A stretch of DNA of 64,000 nt from Sycobia sp. Sy_11 (GCA_018907035.1 JACCIC010000027.1:3043001-3107000); one strand, 5' to 3'. Counted from the stretch's first letter, positions 44,800 through 57,230 are shown. Numbers and translations: made by a program. The notes: a model not told the origin generated them from the letters alone.

Positions 44800-47150
44800 A
44801 ATGAATCGACCTGATTGGATCGAACTTAATTCTCACTTAATACCTAATATTGCTAAATTAGTCAAGCGCTCGTGATCCATTGTAGAACGATAAATATTTT
44901 TTATTCATTTCAATACTGAAAAGGATATTTCAGATTCCGAATTTGCAATAGGTATAGTTAAAAATAACTTATACTCTATGGATATATTTGAAAAAACATC
45001 ATTTTACATTCGACTAATCAATTCAGTACTATGAACGGTAATAATTTATTTGTAATTTTACCAATGCTTCGATCAATACTATTAGAAAAAAATCCTTAAG
45101 GCTGCAATTTAAGTAACGGTATCAAATGCTCTAATACGTAAGTTAAATTTCGATGCAAATCTTTGGAGTCTTCTTCTATTAAACTATTTCCTTTGGCTTT
45201 CATTATATCGATATCAACAGTTAGCGGATCGTTTAAAAACATAAATAGATTAATTATGCAACTACAGGCTTTGCTACCTTTATTTATTAGGAGGCGAACT
45301 TAATTTCTGACCTTCACGTTTAGATGGCGATATAAATTGTACAAAATGTTAGATGTGTTGAATCTACTACTTATTCTTTAGTTTTGGTATTTACCAATAA
45401 AATTAAGTTCATAAGAGCCATCATTGGTGTACATTATAATTTTTTGATAAGTGTAATATAAATCGTGATAAATGGGTTTTTCGACATGCCCTTTTGTACT
45501 ATTTTAATTTGAAAAAAAGTGTAGCAGAAACTTATCGATTGCTTCAAGAATGTTATGGAAAACAAGCTCCATCGCTTACAACATGTAAAGAGTGGTCTCA
45601 GCGGTTTAGAAGTGGAGATATGGATGTTAATGACAAAGAACGTATTGGATAACCGAAAAGTTGGGAGACAGTGAATTGCTAGCATTATTGTACGTGAACT
45701 CAGCTCAAATGCAGAAAGAACTCGCTAATGAGTTAGGAGTCAGTGGCAGAGCAGTTGATATTTGTTTATTTATTACACCCGAATGTACATTTCCTAAGCT
45801 AACTTTAAATATCTAATTTATTTTCCAACACCTTCTAATAATTCAGTTACTAATTCATCAATAATAACATAAAATGTTTCTATTTTTGATTGACTGATTC
45901 TTTAACAAATTGAGCTTCAGTTTGAGAACCATGCAATTGTTTGTAATTTTTCTCTTTATCGAATCAAGGTAATCTTAGATTTTAGCTTCATTTTTAAAAT
46001 TAGAAAAATTATTTCGTAAATCTTGTACAAAATTAATTATGGAGGCCAGCATTTCATTAACTGTACTTAAATTTACCTCTAAATTTGCTAAAAATTTACT
46101 GGTAAAGTTAAAACGACTAAGAATTGTATTCTAAAATGCCTCTATTCTATTATTTAAATTTTTTTATTATTTTAATATATTATTATTATTTTTTATTATT
46201 TCTATTATTCTAAAATAACTACATTCTCAAGCTTTTTAATACTGCTCTGTAAGGATGCAGCTTTGTGTCTAGTATGAGACTTTTGATTTTCATCTTTGTC
46301 TATGATATTTGCCAAGATCATTTGAAGTATCTGCTTTACAAGACCAGTGAATCTTCGATAAAATTGTTAGCTTCGATTTTTTTTGCTCTACTAAAGCATT
46401 CTACTGATGAGTTGAAGTACTAATAAAAAACTCATACAAGTGCTGCATTAGGCCGAAGAAGTTGATTGTGTTGACACATTCAGAAACTGAACATTCTCCT
46501 ACTAAATTTAAAGAGTAGACGCGGTATATAAAATTCTAATTAATTTTTTTCTCTCAAGCATGCTTACAAACCAGAATATTTACCAGACATGTCACTAGCA
46601 TTATCGTAAGTTTTTGCAAAACAGTTATTGATATCGATTTTTTATTATTTAAGAAATTGTAATGTAACTAATACTAATGATCGTCCTACGTGGCTTTTAA
46701 TTGGATGAAAACAAAAGAAACGTTCGTAAATATGTCCATTTCGATAATACCTAAACATCACTGATGACTTGTCTACGTGAGAAATATCCGAAGTCGAATC
46801 GACAATAAGTCCACAATATTTACATTCATGACTTGTAGTTTTAAATTGTTTCATTACTTCTCGTGACATGAACCTGATAAATTCCTCACATATAGTTTTG
46901 GACAAATAAGAAATGAGCCCACGACGTTTGTTACCATATAACTTTATGTGCTTTCTTAAGCAGGAGTCGAATTGTGCAATGACTTCTAATAAACCAAGAT
47001 AATTTCCATTATTTGGGGAACCAAATACTTCATCTGATCCACGAAAAGCAATTCCTTTTTCAGCCAAAACATAATAGTGACTACCACTCTTTTCAAGATC
47101 TCGGTCCAATAATTTACTTCGTCCTACATAGAACGTGCAAAAGTGTTATC
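44800..47150 (-). pseudogene. hAT transposase (ZMYM1-like/DUF4371 type), interrupted by a mariner
   Basis: Minus strand: frame 47109-46645 reads AFRGSDEVFGSPNNGNYLGL, then HIKLYGNKRRGLISYLSKTI and DSTSDISHVDKSSVMFRYY. These are the conserved start of the hAT subfamily whose host relative is zinc-finger MYM-type 1. It continues as FAKTYDNASDMSGKYSG near 46615-46565 and decays through 46.3-45.8 kb. A mariner at 45287-45770 is inserted. The end at about 44960-44800 (ESEISFSVLK, RSTMDHERLTNLAILGIK) is the hAT C-terminal dimerisation segment. Many stops; TIRs not found. Confidence 0.75.
45287..45770 (+). mobile_element. mariner 5' part nested in the hAT
   Basis: Left TIR TTAGGAGGCGAACTTAATTT, then the leader and N-terminal coding part. 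Peptides include NLKKSVAETYRLLQECYGKQ-like and a stretch ending around ELGVSGRAV, the DNA-binding half. It matches 20857-21330 at about 85 percent by eye. The rest of the element is missing. Confidence 0.85.
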
Positions 47151-47339
47151 TAAATTGTTATTTTCATCTAAATAATTAATTTCGTCATACATTTGTTATG
47201 TTCATTACTGTTTTCATGACTACAAATCACTTCATCTATTTTATAACATTTAGAAAAACCCTTTTTAACAAAAATGTAATTAAGTGCGTTTGAAAAAAGT
47301 TTACATGAATATTATATATACAATAAATATTTCCAGTCG

Positions 47340-47660
47340 GTTTTGGCCTATTCAGCAATCGCACACGAAGGCGCTCCCTTCTACGTCAGCTGACGTCAAC
47401 TCGTCATCCTCATCCTCCCTAACGACACAACTGCTCGGCAAATGGAGGTGATACGTGCTTAGCGCGGTCCCGCTCACTGCGTCACTCACGGCCAACTTTG
47501 AACTCCACTCTTCCGCGGAAACGCGACCAGCAGTCTGCTTTTCGCAGTTCAGTGGGCTCGTATTTATAGTCGGAGTGCGAAGCCGCCGAATTTTTCCCCG
47601 CTGGGAAACTACATGGTAGTGGGAGAGATGAAGGGACATTTTTTGATTATAGAAATGTTT
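47340..47660 (-). promoter_or_regulatory. GC-rich island with TATA box, possible hAT promoter end
   Basis: An abrupt GC-richer block next to the hAT 5' end. On the minus strand a TATA-like ATAAATA (about 47567-47573) precedes CGAGCCCACTGAACTGCG. A CGTCAGCTGACG palindrome (CREB/E-box-like core) is at 47384-47395. Position upstream of the minus-strand hAT gene suggests its promoter or terminal region; this is inference. Confidence 0.35.
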
Positions 47661-48026
47661 TACTTCCCTTCATCTCGTACAAATATTATTATGATTCTCG
47701 CTTTCTCTTTCGTTCTAAATTACGCTAGACAAAGACTTTTCATATAAATTACATGGAAACCAACCTAGGCGTCGTCGTGAATTATAAATTACTAACATTA
47801 TTTAATATTTAATAGAAAATATAATTATATAGAAACAATAATAATTGATTAATTATAACACTGTTATACAATAACATACTCTTATGAACTACTACATTTT
47901 ATGATGGTAAATACGCCTCAAAAATATGAAGACTAATATTAATACTAATTAAAATAATAATTGTAATAATAATGATAATATTCATCATAATAATAACAAT
48001 CTTAATAATAACGATCCTGATAATAA
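47661..48026. repeat. AT-rich DNA ending in an (AAT/ATA)-rich tract
   Basis: 47930-48026 is trinucleotide-rich (AAT, AATA, ATG units), the target in which the LINE inserted; the tract resumes at 52220. Confidence 0.8.
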
Positions 48027-48359
48027 TATTCAACATAATAGTTTTTTTTTTTATAGAGGAGGAGAAAAATCCTTTATGGATCCGGGGACCGGTCCTCGAA
48101 TATGTGGGAATCACCAACAGAAAGGCATACCCACTAAAAAACTACCTGCTTAGTGCATTCCCCCGACTGCTTCCCGCAGCTCTGAAAAGAGCTGCAAGTC
48201 GGAGTCGGCTGGTGTGCACCCAGGAGACCTCCTCTCCCTGGCTCAACTCCCCACCCCCGAAACCCCCGTTAGGCATTACATCGGAAATGGGACCAGGATG
48301 TTCGCTTTGGGCGCCACCATATCTCATCAAAATAGAAGGATCTAGAGAAGGTCTGCCTT

Positions 48360-51231
48360 CTACCGTCTGAGGATATCCTCGACGAAATAGGCAACCCTTC
48401 CCCATGCCTCCTGGCTGGAGAGCATCAGGGGGATGATGCTTTCCGGGGTAACCTTTCCGGCATCCTCCCCCAATAGCTCCCTCTGCTTCTCCCATTGCCC
48501 GCACACAAAAAATGTATGATGGGCGTCGTCTTTTGCGGATCCACAGTATATACAACCTGGATCCGCGACTTTGCCCATATTGTGTAAGTATGCGCGGAAG
48601 AACCCATGGCCGGTCAGCATCTGGGTGAGATAGTAATTTGACTCCCCCAGTAATTTGATAGCGGTCCACCTTCCACGCGTATCTTGCTCCCACCTATTAT
48701 GCTAGCAAGCCATCGAATGCTCTCTGGCTTGCTGCTTTCCTTCGGCTTGGCGGAGTGTCCTGTTCATCTGGTGGACGAACTTCCACTCCTGGGCCAGGAG
48801 GTTTACCGGGATCACCCCGGCAACCACTAGGGAGGCGGCCTCCGAGACCGTGCGATACGAACACGCTACACGAAGAGCGCATCTCCTCTGTACAGCCGCC
48901 GTGAGCCTGCGATACTTTTCATATTACAGTGCATCGGCACAGACTTCAGCACCGTAAAGCATGACGGACTCAGCAACTCGCAGTAGCAGCCGCCTGATGC
49001 AGGGGTGTGGTCCTCCTGCGTTGATCATGACACTGCAAAGGGAGGCCGCCACTACCGCCGCCTTGTCCGCCGACCTTCGAATATGTTCCCAGAAGGTGAG
49101 CTTCGTATCTAGCATCACCCCCGGTACTTGACAGATGCCTTGGTCAGGACCGACATCTCCCCAATAATTAGCGGCTGCACTCTGGGGACGCGCTTCTTCG
49201 TAAGGAGCACAATCTCAATTTTCGCCTCCGCTAGTTCCAGCCCGTGATCACCCATCCAATAGCGAATTCTGCGCATGGTCGGATTAAGGCGCGTCTGTGC
49301 CAGTGTCATATTGCGCGCAATAATAACAGCTGCCACATCATCCGCATACCCGATCAGCGAGTAGTCTTCCGGCATGTCCAACCGAAGTATCCCGTCATAG
49401 GAAATATTCTCTAGATCGAGATCCAGGATGGAGCCTTCTGTCGCGCCACACGTTAAGTCTTTTCGCTTAGAGCCCTCTGCCATTTCGTACGGAATGGATC
49501 TATCCTTCAAATAATCTCCGATGATCTGGAGTAGGTACTTAGGTACATTGAAGTCCTTCTCCAGTGCCCCCAGCACGTCTGTTCACCTAACCGAGTTGAA
49601 GGGGTTTTCGACATCGAGTGTCACCAGAAGACACACGGGTCGGGAGAAGTGATTCCCCTGCTCCGTAGTCCTGGCCGCCTCCACTACCTCCTGAATAGTA
49701 TCTATGGTTGACCGCCCTCTCCGAAAGCCATACTGCCTCTCAGAAAGGTCACTAGATCTTAAAAGTGCCGCCTGTAGGCGGGGTCTCACGAGCTTTTTCA
49801 GGAGTTTCCCGGCGGTGTCTAGCATGCATGAGGGTCTGTACGCCGACGGAGCACTAGATGATCCTTTGCCCTTGCTTATCAGCACAAGTCTCGCCTCCTT
49901 CCAGCAGGGATAAAATATTCCCGCGCGAAGGCACGAGTTGTACATACCAAGCAAGAGTTCAGGATGGCTCTGTACCAGCGCTTTCAGCACTTCTGACGGA
50001 AGTCCGTCAGGTCCTGGTGTCTTTTTATTCATCAGAGAGCGCACTGCTCTCTCTAGCTCCACCCTTGTGATAGGCGGTGCATCAGGACCCTCGAGAACCA
50101 GGAGCTCATCCCTTCGTTTGGAATGAGTAGGGAATAGGGCATGGACGATACTGTCCATCACTTCCGCGCTCATAGGCATGCTTTTACGGAACATGCCTAA
50201 TTTGCGGGCTATGATTTTATACCCCAATCCCCATGGATCGTAGTTCAGATCCTCTCCCAGCTTTTTCCAGCATCTGCGTTTACTAGCTTTAATGGCTCGC
50301 TTTAGAGTCTTCTTCGCCGTTAGATGTTGGGTTATCCTCAGAGCGGCATCACGGTCGCGCCTTTGAGCCCTTTGGGCTACGCGGCGCAGCCGCAGGCATT
50401 GCCGCCGCAGCTCCGCAATTTCGTCCGTCGACCAATAAGTCGGACGGCGAGCACGACCCGCGAGTTTCCTCAGTATCACTTGCTTGCAGGCTTGACGGAT
50501 CAGATGCATTGTAGCTTCCGTTACCGCTTTCGCGCGCTCACAACGTGTTGCGCTCCTTGGTAATTCAACCAGGAGGCGCTGTCCGCGTTCTAGTGTCTGG
50601 GAAAACTTCTCGTGATCCATCCTCGCGACGATCCATCTGGCTGGGCGATGTTCAACTGTCGCCCTGACGTGGAAGGTGATGTATTGGTGATCGCTGGCTG
50701 TATAGTCTTCGATCACCCGCCAGTCCCGCACTCATACAGCCAGAATCTCCGTCGCAAAGGATACATCAGGGATGGTCTCCTTGTAGCCAAGTATCCGAAA
50801 AGTCGATGTAGATCCGGAGTTCAACACAACCAGACCTAGTATGCATACCATATCCAATACTCGTCTTTCTTTAGAGTCTGGCAAGGGTTCCCTCACTCGA
50901 GAGCTTTGCTGTTCAAATCCCCAGCTACTACCAGCTCCCCTTGCATTTCTCTTACCGCATCCTCAAAGGCATCCAGTTTAGACTGGAAACCGCCATGGCC
51001 TCATTCGGGGTGAGATAGCAGCTGACGTAATTTACGTTGTTGCCCCTCACCCAGACGAAGCCGTGGCCGGATCCGTGGCGCTCCACCCGAAAGCGGTGCG
51101 GGCGATATTATGATATCTCGATATTGTTCGCTGACGATGACAATGTCAGCGTACTTCTCAAGACAAATCTGCGGAAGGAGGTCGCTCGGCGTCCAACTCC
51201 TATTCAGGTTTGCTTGCAGGACTTTAACCAT
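48360..51231 (-). pseudogene. LINE ORF2 (endonuclease and reverse transcriptase)
   Basis: It begins MVKVLQANLNRS (51231), the standard start of the APE-like endonuclease, with VIVSEQYRD shortly after. Frameshifts occur at 51000-50740. Frame 50731-49583 resumes at the endonuclease end (TASDHQYITFHV) and enters RT with NKKTPGPDGLPSEVLKAL, RQYGFRRGRSTIDTIQEVVE and LVTLDVENPFNSVR. A stop at 49580 is followed in the same frame by the RT block SLIGYADDVAAVIIARN (49576-49115). The C-terminus has IYCGSAKDDAHHTFFVC (48560-48510), the usual CCHC. The catalytic YADD is intact. Confidence 0.88.
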
Positions 51232-52174
51232 TTTAGCGAGACCTGGCAAGAGTTTCGCGGAATACCACACAAGCACCAGACCTCGCAACGTGATTTAACG
51301 CTGCGGGCGTTGTCCCCGGGCAGAAAAAAACTCTGGAGAGGCGTTCTACAGTCAGACGTCTTGTGTCCCTGCTGGCCGCACCGGAAGTAGGCGGTGCTCT
51401 TGTCTGGGCCATCGCAACCCGAACCGCGGTGTCCATAGCCGAGACATCTGTAACAACGCTCGACCTGGACCCGCCGCCGCAAGCCGCAAAAGACCCATCC
51501 AATGGCCATCTTTCCGACTTCCAGTAGCTACCGACCAGCCTCTTCCGAGAGGCTCACGAGGGCTAGTCGTTTATCGACTTTATTCTCCCTTGTAAGCCTC
51601 ACCTCGAGGGAGCCGGTATAGTCCCGCAAAATGCCAAGGAGGGCTGTCTTAACCTCGTCGAGTGTCGCGCAGCCGTTCACGTCTCTGATCTCCAAGGTAA
51701 TCTTGGGGGTCAGAGCGCGAAGTGCCGCATTTTGCCCGACGACCTCTTTGAGGGCATTCATAAAGCCCTCCTTGCCCTCCGCCGAAGCCTTCTTAAACTC
51801 AATCAGGACATCGTCGTTTAATGTTCGGCGAATGTCCCTGATTGTGAGTCCACATTGCGAGTGGTCGACCTTAGGGCGCATCCCTCCAAGGATCTCCGCG
51901 TAGGTCTTCCCCTCCGAGGGCTTGAGGAGCAGCGCCTCAGGCCTTGCCCTTCTTCCTACTCCACCTTTCGGTTTGGTGGGGCCCTCTCCAGATTTGGTAG
52001 CCCCCTTTGTATTGGTCTTCTTTGTTTCTTTTTCTTTTTTTTGCCTGCTCTCTTTTCCTGCCTAGTGGGGACATTCTTCCAACCTTGCTCAGGCTGTGGC
52101 TCGTTCCCACGGTTCGGTTTGGTAGCCGCATCTTCTTCAATTCTTGGACCTTCGTCTCTTTTTTTTCTCTTCAT
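51204..52174 (-). pseudogene. LINE ORF1 (gag-like, CCHC zinc knuckles)
   Basis: The ORF starts at ATG 52174 with a Lys/Arg-rich N-terminus. It is frameshifted near 51950, continues in the frame from 51881 (VDHSQCGLTIRDIRRTLNDD, then KTALLGILRDYTGSLEVRLT), and meets an in-frame TAG at 51528-51530. It then carries on in the same frame to CYRCLGYGHRGSGC and FRCGQQGHKTSDC, two of the clustered R1-type nucleic-acid-binding knuckles (the second has lost its first Cys). It would bind the element RNA. ORF2 overlaps its end. Confidence 0.85.
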
Positions 52175-52219
52175 CTTTCGCCCCCCTTTCTTCTTTTGCC
52201 CCCTATTCAACATAATAGT

Positions 52220-52565
52220 AACATAAACACGCATGATAATAATTAACATAATATCAATAATAATGATTAAAATAATAATAATAATCGTGATTCATGGTAA
52301 TGATAATACACAAAATAAGATAACTACCCATAATAATATTTAACTTTATAATTTTAATAATAACAATAATATTAATAATTAAAACTATAATAATAAAAAT
52401 AAAATAAACATTCATGATAATAATTAACTTTACGTAATTAATAATAACAATAATAATAATAATAATAATTAAAACTATAATAATAATAGTGATTCGCAAA
52501 ATAAAATAAACTCTCGCGATAATAATTATAATTATCTTAACATTCGAACATAATATTCCTGGAGA
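52220..52565. repeat. (AAT)-rich low-complexity tract
   Basis: Continuation of the tract interrupted by the LINE. Long runs of AATAAT with GATAAT and ATGATAATAATTAA units. The minus-strand frame 52254-52568 (III-rich) is an artefact. Confidence 0.85.
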
Positions 52566-52666
52566 CATCGAAGCAGAAATTATATTTTGAAATATTATTT
52601 CATTATGTGAATTCCTTTAAAATTCTTAGCTTCCTTCAGAGGGTCGTTCTCGGTGATCCTTCGTCT

Positions 52667-52670
<4 letters not shown>

Positions 52671-52719
<49 letters not shown>

Positions 52720-52815
52720 ATATAACCTTTTTTTATGATGGACAGTGCCATCCCGACGTTGTCGAACGCTCGCCACTTTTCTTCCTTCTTCCTCTCTATT
52801 TTTATTTCACATTCC
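52671..52815 (-). repeat. (TA)n tract plus dispersed repeat, copy 2
   Basis: (TA)n at 52671-52714, then a block whose reverse complement GGCGAGCGTTCGACAACG and adjacent purine-rich GAAGAAGGAAGAAAA matches about 8590-8632. Same repeat order as copy 1, opposite strand. Confidence 0.5.
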
Positions 52816-52906
52816 CGGGCTTAAAAAACTGAAAGGGAATGACCACTTGTTTAAACACTTATACGCATATTCATATACATATAGGCACGTACGTACATAT
52901 ACATAT

Positions 52907-52910
52907 ATAC

Positions 52911-52955
<45 letters not shown>
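52907..52955. repeat. (TA)n microsatellite
   Basis: About 50 bases; frames crossing it on either strand are artefacts. Confidence 0.95.
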
Positions 52956-52959
<4 letters not shown>

Positions 52960-52960
<1 letters not shown>

Positions 52961-54060
52961 TCATACATATATATATCCCATATATTTGCTGGACGCAACA
53001 AAGGTAAAGAATTTATTGTTTTGATGCATATATCATATTTGATGCATATATTGTAATTCACATGATAGTGATTGCTTACACTATCACTCTAAAATTCTCT
53101 AGTTAATATATGAATTAAGAAATCGAAACATTAGAAAACATTGTTTTTTGCAGCTGTTTTCTGAAAAAAATCATCTTTGCAAAAAAATTCTAGATGGCTT
53201 CTATCCACGATACAATTAGATTTACAAAAAATATTTTTTTGTATATTAAAATTACGAGAATTATATTTCACAACATAATTTTTAATATACAATAAGTAGA
53301 GTGAAATGTGTCATTGAGGCAGCAATTATATTATGACATAATAATTAAGAGAAAAGAATTTGAACTGATTTTCAGAAACATTCATAATTCCAGAAACATT
53401 CATAAATTATCGCATAGCCTCACAATCATTTCAGATTATTCTTCGCGCTAATATTCAAAATTTTTATTATATAATCAAGATAATAATTAAGATGGCATAA
53501 CGAAAAAAATATGAAGCATTCTAATTTATGATTATCGTCTCTAATGTTAATCATAATTTCTTCACAATTTTCACTTTCTTCATTTCCAAAAAATTCTCTA
53601 CAATTTTTAAAAACATATTATCAGAGTTTTCTCGTTCTTCGTCCTTTTTTGTACACAAATATCATTTTTCAGGGAACTACGCATTTGAAATCTTTTAAAT
53701 ATAGCTTCATACAAGTTGTGTTTCTATATTTTTTGGAAAGGTCCTATTTTATATGCAGTTGCGATAGAATAATATTAAAAAATTTAACGAGCAATTAATT
53801 TGAAACTTTATTGTATTGACTGAACACAATTCTAAAAATCTTCAAGAGGGAAATATTTTTGCTTCTAATGTCCATTCTTCCTTAGCATTGCACTTTTCAC
53901 TTTTCTAAGTAATATATTTACATATCTTAACTGTACCACGTATGCAATCTTCCACGCATGCTTCTTGTAATTGATATTGTTCAGTAGGAATTATATATTT
54001 CAATATTTTTCTAATTAGGGTTCATTGAAAAATGCAAATACTTATTTTGCAACTATTTAT
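52960..54060. other. CAPS intron, AT-rich, no gene recognised
   Basis: No supported ORF, TIR or tandem repeat in this stretch. Confidence 0.5.
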
Positions 54061-54063
54061 ATG

Positions 54064-54430
54064 CGGTCAGACAATTAAGTAACGCGACAAAATTAAAAAA
54101 TCGAGTATATTTAAAAATGAAGGTACAGCACTGCGATCTCCTTCAAAGTAGACCGCTCCTGCATCTACAGACTTCGAAAGTCACAGGGTGATATGTCCAG
54201 TGAATGGGACGGTTGTGGTAACGTTGCAATGCCTTTAGACGCCCAAAACTGAGAGAAAATGAATACACCGTGACAGGGAGCATTGTTGTGATAAAGAACC
54301 CAAGTCTTCACGATTACTGGACGCACTCTGAGCAATCGTTTTCGCAATTTTTTTAGCACATTGCGGTAGACTACTTGATTTACGGTTTGTCCAGGAGGTA
54401 CAATCTCTTTGTGAACCACCACTTTGCTGT
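54064..54430 (-). pseudogene. mariner C-terminal half fragment
   Basis: Minus strand: VVHKEIVPPGQTVNQVVYRN, RKRLLRVRPVIVKTWVLYHN, NAPCHGV, then PQPSHSLDISPCDF, the mariner catalytic region (the second Asp of HHDNAPC reads Asn). A TIR-like TCAGACAATTAAGTAACGCG is at 54066 on the + strand, the element's 3' end. Truncated at about 54430. Same subfamily as 38593-39144. Confidence 0.8.
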
Positions 54431-54899
54431 CGTCTTAACTTATGCAGTCTAAATTATTTTATCTTTAATATATTATATTCAATAATTTAATATATTAATT
54501 AAATGAAAAATCCTAGCCTGATAAAATGGTCAATAATACCGTCAACAGTATTACTAGAGGAAAAGCAACCTCATATAAGATAAAAACTCATTTTATCAAA
54601 TTTCTAGATCTCCAAAATACCAGGGAATCGTTACAGATTCAAAGAAGTCTTCAAACGTTGTTTGGAACTATCTCAGCTAATAAAATAGCTACCATAACTA
54701 ACGTGGCATCTAAAAATTTGTCTTCAAAAGACCTATCAATGTTTTTTTATATATAGACTGGTATCAAATTTGAATTTTCACAGCAATTTAAAATGTTCAA
54801 AATTCATTTAAAAAAATAATTTTATTTTTTTTCCATATTCCTACATTTTTTAAATTTTCATAATTTCTGCGCACTAGTTAGAAACGTTAAAAATCCGTT

Positions 54900-55905
54900 T
54901 TTCTCTATTTTTATGCTTTTAACCATTACATGCGATGAGTATAAAAAAATTTATTTTATTAGTTATTACTTAAAACATGTTATTCAATGTCGAAATTTTG
55001 CATAAATGAAATAGAACATTACTAAGGTTACATGTGAGCAACTACCGATCATTCTCATATCATTAACACATTCACAAAAGTAATGAAAAATACCTTTGTC
55101 TTCAAAAGAATTTGGTTTGTAATGTATATACTATTTGTAATATTTAAATTGTATTAGTGGGGTCGTACGTGGATTTTAATAATATCGCTAAGTCGGATAT
55201 GGACTGTTGCAACTGATATATTCTCGTGAAAAATATCTTAAGATAATCTTCGGTACATTCAGGAAAGTTTATAATATCATTTGAGGTCAATAATTGAAAA
55301 GCAGTTTTTCGCCGCTTCTATTTTTTATGTATTGTTAATAAATTTTTAACAAATTCTTGACTCATTAGTTTAATAATTTTATCAGTTCCAGATTTATTAA
55401 AAATGAAAAGCTCTCCGAATGTATTGATAAGAAAGCATCCTGCTTTACAGTAAATTACAGTGTCAAGAAATATTTTGGTATCAATTTGATTACAAAAGAG
55501 TTTGTATTTTTACTGCAATAACTATTCACTTCAGTAGTAATGAACTGACAATAGATTCAGAATAGCTATAATGTAACCATACATTATATACATTGTCAAC
55601 TGTGCTAGCTTACTTTGTCCAAAGTAAGATTTGTTCTAATATCCATTGTTGCTGCTTTTCTCATCTCATAGGTATGTGTCCCATCGTAAAATAAAGCGAG
55701 CTGGTGTTCTCTAATATTGTGTAATTATTTTGACATCAGTGGTGTCTGATTTTGAATTAAATCTTGTTGATAAATAACTTTAGAAGCAACATGTGATGAT
55801 AAAATATGTTCTCTAACATACTTCAACATTTGAGAAATTTGAGACATTCGAAAGGTGCTTAAGTTCGACAAAGCAGAAAGCATTTTATCAGACTTATTAT
55901 TAATA
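54900..55905 (-). pseudogene. Possible DDE-type transposase remnant
   Basis: Minus strand from about 55905 reads NNKSDKMLSALSNLSTFRMS, and near 55720-55640 EHQLALFYDGTHTYEMRKAA, resembling the DGTY block of a DDE transposase group. Farther on, near 55290-55180, NFPECTEDYLKIFFTRIYQL fits the region before the SWIM-type zinc finger of the same group. Many stops. I am not sure of the family. Confidence 0.35.
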
Positions 55906-56645
55906 CTACGTTCCTTAAACTAAAATACCATAAGTTTTTTATATATATATTCCAAGAGTTAGAGTTCCTTATCGATTTCATCATTTCACATATTTATATA
56001 AGCTTCTTTTAATTCAAACCTGTACAAATAATCAGACGTTATTCTACTCTATTTCTGCTCTATTTTTGAGCTCAAAATAATACTTTCTATTAGTTATGAT
56101 ACATTCATCACCGTTATTAAACTTGAATTTCAAATCATATGTATCTTATTAATTCCATTGTCAAAAAACCATATTTTAATCATATGAGCAACGATTACCA
56201 TTGGGAATGCAAATTCTTCTCTGGTTAAAAGTTATTGACGAGCTTCAAAATAAATAAAAATGATATTACATGATTTTTCGCAAATGAAGCAATATTTAAC
56301 CGATTAGCTTCTTGAACGGCAATTCTATCAGTTTTATGGATTCCTTTGCAGCTGGGTGCCCTTTTGTATATATGACGTCTGGATCATCTTTGGATAACTG
56401 CGAGGAAGTTGCTGCTGCTAAATAAATAAATGTTTCTTGACTGTGATGCTCAATATTAATTCAAGTATTGCAAAATTTTGAATTGGATCTAATTTTTTGT
56501 TTTAGTAAAAGTCATAAGTGTATAACATTTAGGATAGATAAAATCACGAATAACTTCAGACTTCGAACATAATTTTCAAAAATCGACGGTAATAAATAAT
56601 GTTCAAAAATCGAGGTTTTGTGAAACCACCTATCTTTTTCACGCT
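55906..56645. other. CAPS intron, no gene recognised
   Basis: One open-looking minus-strand piece near 56420-56290 (YIYLAAATSS-like, then HPAAKESIKLIELPFKKL) could extend the transposase remnant, but the link is unproven. Confidence 0.3.
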
Positions 56646-56649
56646 TGTA

Positions 56650-57230
56650 CCACAAATTATTTAAAGAAGGTCGAGGACGCGTTGAAGACGAACGATATCG
56701 AAGACGATCAAGAACATCTATTAATGGGCCACACTTCGAAAAAATCAAAGAATTGGTTCTGCAAAATCGTTGATTGACTACTAGAGCGCTTGCTGATATT
56801 GTTGAAATTTCAACTGGGTCAATTAACACATTTTGAAAGATATTTTGTGCCTGAAAAGAGTGAAATCTCGGTTCGTGACAGAAACGCTCAATTTTTTGGA
56901 TAAACAGCGTCGCATGAAGGTCTGTGAAACGATGCTTTCGAACTATCAGGATAAGATGGAGCGCATAATAACTGGAGACTTACGATCCAGAAACAAGTGA
57001 TCAATCGAGCGAATATCGTGCCAAAGGAGAGCGAAGACCTAAAAAATCATGCCAAAACTGAATCGAAGTAGGAACTGATGGCCATTCCGAAATACGAGTA
57101 TAAAAAGTGTTTTGAAAATTGGAAAAAGCGTTGGCATAGTTGCATTGCGTACGGGAGGAATTATTTACAGGGGGATGAATTGGATTTAGAAGAATAAATA
57201 AAGATTTCAAAAATTATAAACAAAGTCTTA
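56650..57230 (+). pseudogene. mariner transposase, internally deleted
   Basis: Plus strand: N-terminal DNA-binding part EKIKELVLQNR, stop, then ALADIVEISTGSINT (56770-56825) and a VSVRFV-like end. Then ETMLSNYQDKMERIITGD (56930-56980), matching the conserved run up to the first catalytic Asp region, with a jump to the C-terminus: MAIPKYEYKKCFENWKKRWH-like and SCIAYGRNYLQGDELDL (57078-57195). The catalytic middle is gone. The minus-strand frames here are shadows. Confidence 0.75.

Larger units (their letters stand above)
48027..52219 (-). mobile_element. R1-clade non-LTR retrotransposon (LINE) with 16-bp target duplication
   Basis: The element spans 52203 down to 48043 on the minus strand (4.16 kb). 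It ends in a poly-A run (T run at 48042-48052 on the + strand). The 16-base direct repeat TATTCAACATAATAGT is at 48027-48042 and 52204-52219. It has two ORFs: a gag-like protein with CCHC knuckles and a protein with apurinic endonuclease, reverse transcriptase and a C-terminal CCHC. The GC content is far above the surroundings. A few stops and frameshifts make it inactive but fairly recent. Length is short for R1 (about 5 kb), so 5' truncation or internal deletion is possible. Confidence 0.92.

Noticed and set aside
47972..52246. Plus-strand frames across the LINE (for example 47972-48370, 50324-50563, 51855-52226)
   Set aside because: The GC-rich LINE produces long shadow frames; endonuclease, RT and CCHC motifs are on the minus strand.
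56512..57210. Minus-strand frames of 105 and 69 codons
   Set aside because: They are antisense to a mariner relic that is recognisable on the + strand.
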